The notes under the pieces are model-generated. The model searched no databases. It was not told where the DNA came from and saw only the letters and a list, made by a program, of their open reading frames with translations. From Tubiluchus corallicola (taxonomy: Eukaryota > Priapulida > Priapulimorpha > Priapulimorphida > Tubiluchidae), in NCBI GenBank assembly GCA_030141605.1, contig JAQGDQ010000001.1, positions 3,122,306 to 3,186,305 of the forward strand: 64,000 bases of DNA. Reading direction: 5' to 3'. Both the position numbers and the translations under genes were made by a program. Shown here in pieces: positions 59,483 through 64,000 of this stretch (its first letter is position 1; every line of letters starts with the position of its first letter).

Positions 59483-62400
59483 CCGAATTTCATCAGGCGA
59501 GCTTATAGGATTCCTTGCAGTAAAGATTGCAATCTTGCAGTGTTCAGGAGCAATAAATTGTCATCAACAGTGGCAATTATTAGAGTGCAAAATTCAGACA
59601 CTGAGAATAAACGTCTACAAGAATGTATGTGATCTCTGTAAAAATTATTTCATCTATTCCATAAATCGTGTCTCAAAGCATTCTAAAGTCAGAGTTCGCC
59701 ATAAAATGAAAACAAAGAAAGAAAATGATAAACTGAAAACAAAGAAATCAAGTAAGATAAAATTAAAAGTTCACTTGGATGTTACAGTGCTACATAAACA
59801 CTAAACAGGCTGTCTAGGTTTGTATTTCACGAACGCATTTGCAATTTCTCAAGAGAAAAGAATTCGAAATTGTGCTTGGCCGATCTGCAGATACCTCAGA
59901 AACACGAAGAATGTACACTTTCTCCGCCAAAGCAAAATTTCGAACACAGTTCTAGCGTGAAATTTCCTTTAAGCAAGCTAGACTTAACGTAAAAAACTAC
60001 ATGTATTTGCCTTATTTGGTGCGAATAGTCCATAAAGGAGATTAGTAAAAGTGTGCCACTATTTACGAATAGATGTAGAAACTGCACAGGTTTTACATAA
60101 AAAATTGCAAATCTGATGTGCGTACCATCAAAATGCTCACGCGGGACATTACAGTAACAATGTACATTTTTACAATACATATACACGAAAATCCGGGTTT
60201 CGTTTCATCCTATTCAAAGTCAAAATTATCTGACTGAAATAATGCAATAAGCGCAAGGTTTGACAACCGGCTTTATAGCCTTTATAAATTTGTTAGTGAC
60301 GCTCGTATTGACGAAAATCTATACAATTCTTCAACTCGCTGCCACGTATTAAACTCATCATTCTCCACACGCGTTACTGAAACTTCCATTGATGAAAATT
60401 TAAATTTTGAAACAGCAGTGTGAAACATTTCCGTTGCGACAAGGTATCCCACTACTTACTGTAGTCACATTACTGATGATATCGGGCTTCATTTGCAAAT
60501 GTATACGTGCAAATGAATGCAATTAAAATCAAGACAATTAAGCGCACGATAGCATGTTAAGTGCATTAGATCAATGAAGGAAAGCTTTTTGGATAAATCT
60601 AGCGAATTCATTGAATCGTTATTTTGTGTTTGCAAGAAAAAATCCAGCGTTTTCGGTTTTCGCAAATTGTTTTTTCAAAGTTCCTAACAGTATCAGTATC
60701 ATGTAAGGGATTAGCCGATCAAAAAATGATACAACTCCAGGCTGTGATCTCTACCCTACTGCATTGTTTCAATTTTCTGTACTTTTTATTATTTTGTACA
60801 GTCGGTAAAATCTAAAGCTGGCTTAATCTAATACAATACAAATACGATTAATCTAATACATCTTGAAATTTCTGGTGTGAAAAATACTGAATAATCTCAA
60901 GAAGGTCCAACGGTGAAAAAGTTTTAACAGAATGTACTATAAATCTTCATTGACCCAGCAATGTATTCTCTGGGGCGTACTGTGAAGGACTTGTTGCCTG
61001 ATCCATCAAGCTACAGACATAAGTTCTCATTCATAAGAAATAATATCATTAAGAAATAATATGATTACGCTCAATAGTGTATCGAACATTGCACTGCACT
61101 GCACTCTGCATAGTTGCTTTGCAATGCACTGTATAGTTGTTTTGCGCGTACAGCCCACAGAGTTGTTTCTTGACGAACATTTTATATCTAATTTCGTCTT
61201 TTTGCGGCTTCCGTCCTTCTGTTCACAGTGAAACCTCTATTGACTAGTCTGCTTATCTATTAAGACAGCTATTGCTGGCTTGAATCATTCAGTTGCAGTA
61301 AACCAAATTCAATATCATAGTATTGATATGTTATAATACTTTATTTATATTACTTTGACATTTTATAATTGATATTGTATAGTTTATGTTACCTTGACAT
61401 CTTATAATGCTTCTATTAGGAATGAAACGGTTCAGTTCGTCGCTACATTTTATTTCATCTATTTAGAATATTTAACAGGAATTGCTGGAATATTTCAGAA
61501 CGGCCAAGGCTATCTCTAAACGAGTTCAAGCCTTGAATGTTTTGTATGGGCCACGCAGGTGATGGGTTGTCATAGTAAAGTTAGGCCTTTATTGTTGCCT
61601 TTTCGAAAACGATAACAATAATTTCGCTTCGCAGTAGTGTAAAAATCTTCGACACGGAGGCACTAGTTACCTATCCCTACGAGTCGTTGTATAACTGAAG
61701 AAAATTGTTAATGACTGATGCAATTACAGTTTTTACCAAGAATTTTGCCGTCTTCGCGACTTTGTGCTGGATATTGGATTTTTTTTGAGCAGCTTTGACA
61801 CGCTTTGTTACTGGAAGGCTTTCATCGCATAAAACACTTTATGAACAAGAGATGATACAAGATGGGAATGACGCGACCTTTGCAGCCAAATCCCTTGTGT
61901 TTTCAATCATTAGCAGGTAAAACAGGCATATTTTATTGAAGCAAGAAAATTCATATGCATTTAAGGAAGTATAACCATGAGCATAATAACATGCATATAT
62001 TTTTGGCGTGAAGAGAAAAGCTTGAAATACATGTACTCATTTAATCCCCCTGACAGCAATTAGTACAAGAAATTTTGAACAAATGGCACATCAGCAACGA
62101 CTCTCAAGACAAAAACAATTACTCATCAGCATCTAAAAACAAGTTAATGAAACAAAGTAAAAACGCGCGTCGACTAATTTGATTTTAGTTAAAGAAGCAG
62201 CCGTCATGATCATCAAATGGATCAATAATAATAGGCGTCTAAAAACGCGGGTATATTCCGATGAATATTAACACCTTATTTGAGAGCTTTCCAAACAGAA
62301 TTTTGAGCGACATACATTATTTGATTGTTTGCATATGCTAAACAGCAAGTTGTTAAATATTTATTGCTACGGGAAGTATTGAACTAACAGTGCCTTGGTT

Positions 62401-63600
62401 GTGAGTATTAAAATTTCGTGTTTGGCAAATTTCAGTCATATTTTTGGTCGTCAAACCGTTGCATCAAAACCAGCGCTTCCAGAAATGTTTTCAGCTGAAG
62501 CGACTGTTATCATTTTACAACTGCGACGAGTTTGAAGTTTTTCACGATTGGAAATTGGCGTTTTCACTTAGCAGTAAACACAACCGAGTCCAATTCCTCG
62601 AGTCATCGCAGCAGCAATTTGATGTATCGAGTCAACGAGACAAAACTAATCAAAATGGCGTCAAGATTCATGATGGCGTCGCGAAAAGAAGACAAGACAT
62701 AAACAGTGTCATATAAAAAGGCCAGCAACTTCGGAATGTAGTTCAAAGATTTCTTACATTGTCAGCACTAACGTGTATGGATCGGAAATAGGGCTTCTGG
62801 AAAAGCAGAAATGGCAAGATCCCTCTTCGGGGATCCGGTTTATCAATAATCGCAATTGGCTTTTGCAAGGCAAACGATAAAATCCTTTACAAGTCTTTCA
62901 TATAAACAAACCTTTTGAAAATCCGCAGAACCTTGAAGCCTCATGCAGTAAGAAACAGTATCAAACTACACCTGTGGAAATAATTAATTGCAGAATCTCC
63001 AAGCTGCAACAACAAATTACACCTGAATTACAAATTTCAGACTTAAAAAACGTTAATCCTAGACAAAAGCAACAGGGAAAAATCGAACGCAACGTATCAT
63101 GAGTGCAGGCCGGAAATAAACTCCACTTTAGTTATACGCTTTAGCCTTTCAAACAAAAGCAACGCTTTAAACGATTTCAAAGCAGTTCCAGCAATTTAAA
63201 GATACCCTTGCAAGTCGGCTAATATTGCAGCTTGCAGCGCTTCAACAAAAGGATGAGTTTTTTTCCAGTACTATAAATCTTGTAGAATTAGATAGCAAAC
63301 ACTAACGGTAAGTTACGGCAATTTTTGTCGAAACACTTAAATTTACTTCTACGAAAAATGCGCGACATGCATTTCGATTCAAGCCTGCATAATATTGCTA
63401 AACAAATAACTACATTTAGTGTATATGTACGCAATCAACTTAATAGTGCTACATTGACATTTTTCTCTACCAATGCTACACCTACTTCGAATATTATGTG
63501 CAAGCGCAGAAAAAATAATAAACAGTTTAAAGTACCAATTGTCGCTCATTCCTTAAAATTTGAAAACAGTTAATATATTAACGTATAATTGCACCTATAT

Positions 63601-63685
63601 GATAGATAGTTAGATAGAGATAGTGTCTACCTGATAGATAGTGATACCTGATCAGGTATCCACCTGATAGATAGTGTGTGATCGC
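63601..63685. repeat. GATA repeats with an 18 bp perfect palindrome
   Basis: CTGATAGATAGTG recurs. Between two copies lies GATACCTGATCAGGTATC (63643-63660), which is its own reverse complement. Confidence 0.85.
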
Positions 63686-64000
63686 AAGGGAAAGCTTCAC
63701 AGGTAGGCAGAGAAATTGATCCAAAATTATTTATTTATTTATTTCTATTTTACAGTTCTCTAACTACATATTGAATGGCGTAGCAAGATCACATCCAAGA
63801 ACTATTCTTTAACGCGAGACAACTTTCTCAGTTGCTGAAATAAGACAGTCATTGCGGAAGCAATATGATAATCAAATCGCCCAAAAGTAACGCCTCAACT
63901 ATTTTATACAATATAAACAATTTATTCTTTTTAGCACTATACCAATTTTAGTGACTGCATATTGGGTTTATTATTGTGATTTTTTTATTACATGCATAAA

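Larger units (their letters stand above)
55516..64000. other. Gene-poor right flank, second part
   Basis: Open frames such as 59430-59804, 62444-62716 and 63325-63573 show no recognisable domain or splice partners. I see short tandem repeats only: a 48 bp duplication at 57717-57812, a TA microsatellite at 59434-59481 and GATA repeats near 63601-63680. Confidence 0.45.

Noticed and set aside
59430-59804. 124-codon frame starting in the TA microsatellite
   Set aside because: The start is made of the TA repeat, and the remainder has no domain or splice context.
1-64000. CRISPR arrays, operons or ribosome binding sites
   Set aside because: The window is eukaryotic. Genes are split by GT-AG introns, and no regularly spaced short repeats of the CRISPR kind occur.

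Overview
This is a window of an AT-rich animal nuclear genome. The genes have five or more exons with consensus GT-AG introns, and the spacers hold decayed non-LTR retrotransposons, SINE-like copies and foldback elements. Everything points to an invertebrate with a fairly large, repeat-rich genome. The sequence alone does not let me name the phylum.

The core (about 7.2-46.6 kb) is a same-strand tandem array of five acyl-CoA synthetase genes of the ANL superfamily, in the 4-coumarate:CoA ligase / luciferase-like branch. They are called ACS1-ACS5 here: 7253-11659, 15068-22546, about 28890-33686, 37133-40397 and 41850-45435. A decayed sixth copy lies at 46261-46636. All five share one layout: a small N-terminal exon, a large exon carrying the P-loop-like SSGTTG motif, a 161-164 nt exon with the (G/A)(Y/W/F)GMTE motif, a 173 nt exon with the TGD motif, and a last exon of 340-349 nt with the hinge and the catalytic lysine. 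Intron phases are 0, 1, 0, 2 in every copy. ACS1/ACS2 and ACS4/ACS5 look like the closest pairs.

The most interesting observation concerns targeting. The C-termini and the small first exons look like peroxisomal signals in different states of retention. ACS3 ends SKL and ACS1 ends AKL (PTS1), whereas ACS2, ACS4 and ACS5 end QVL, SKY and RER. The first exons align on a PTS2-like nonapeptide: perfect in ACS2, matching the broad consensus in ACS3, near-match in ACS5, degenerate in ACS1 and ACS4. The array may therefore descend from a doubly tagged peroxisomal enzyme whose copies lost different tags.

The left flank (1-7.2 kb) holds a palindrome, a 728 bp element with 33 bp terminal inverted repeats, and an internally deleted CR1/L2-like retrotransposon with a foldback element nested in it. 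Intergenic and intronic DNA within the array carries an antisense Jockey/CR1-type retrotransposon (intron 4 of ACS2), SINE-like copies and several local duplications. The right flank (46.7-64 kb) has no gene I can establish. It holds doubtful minus-strand coding remnants at 46.7-47.7 kb, a decayed transposase tail near 51.1-51.3 kb, a 319 bp tandem duplication with CRE-like sites, and visibly more CpG than the array.
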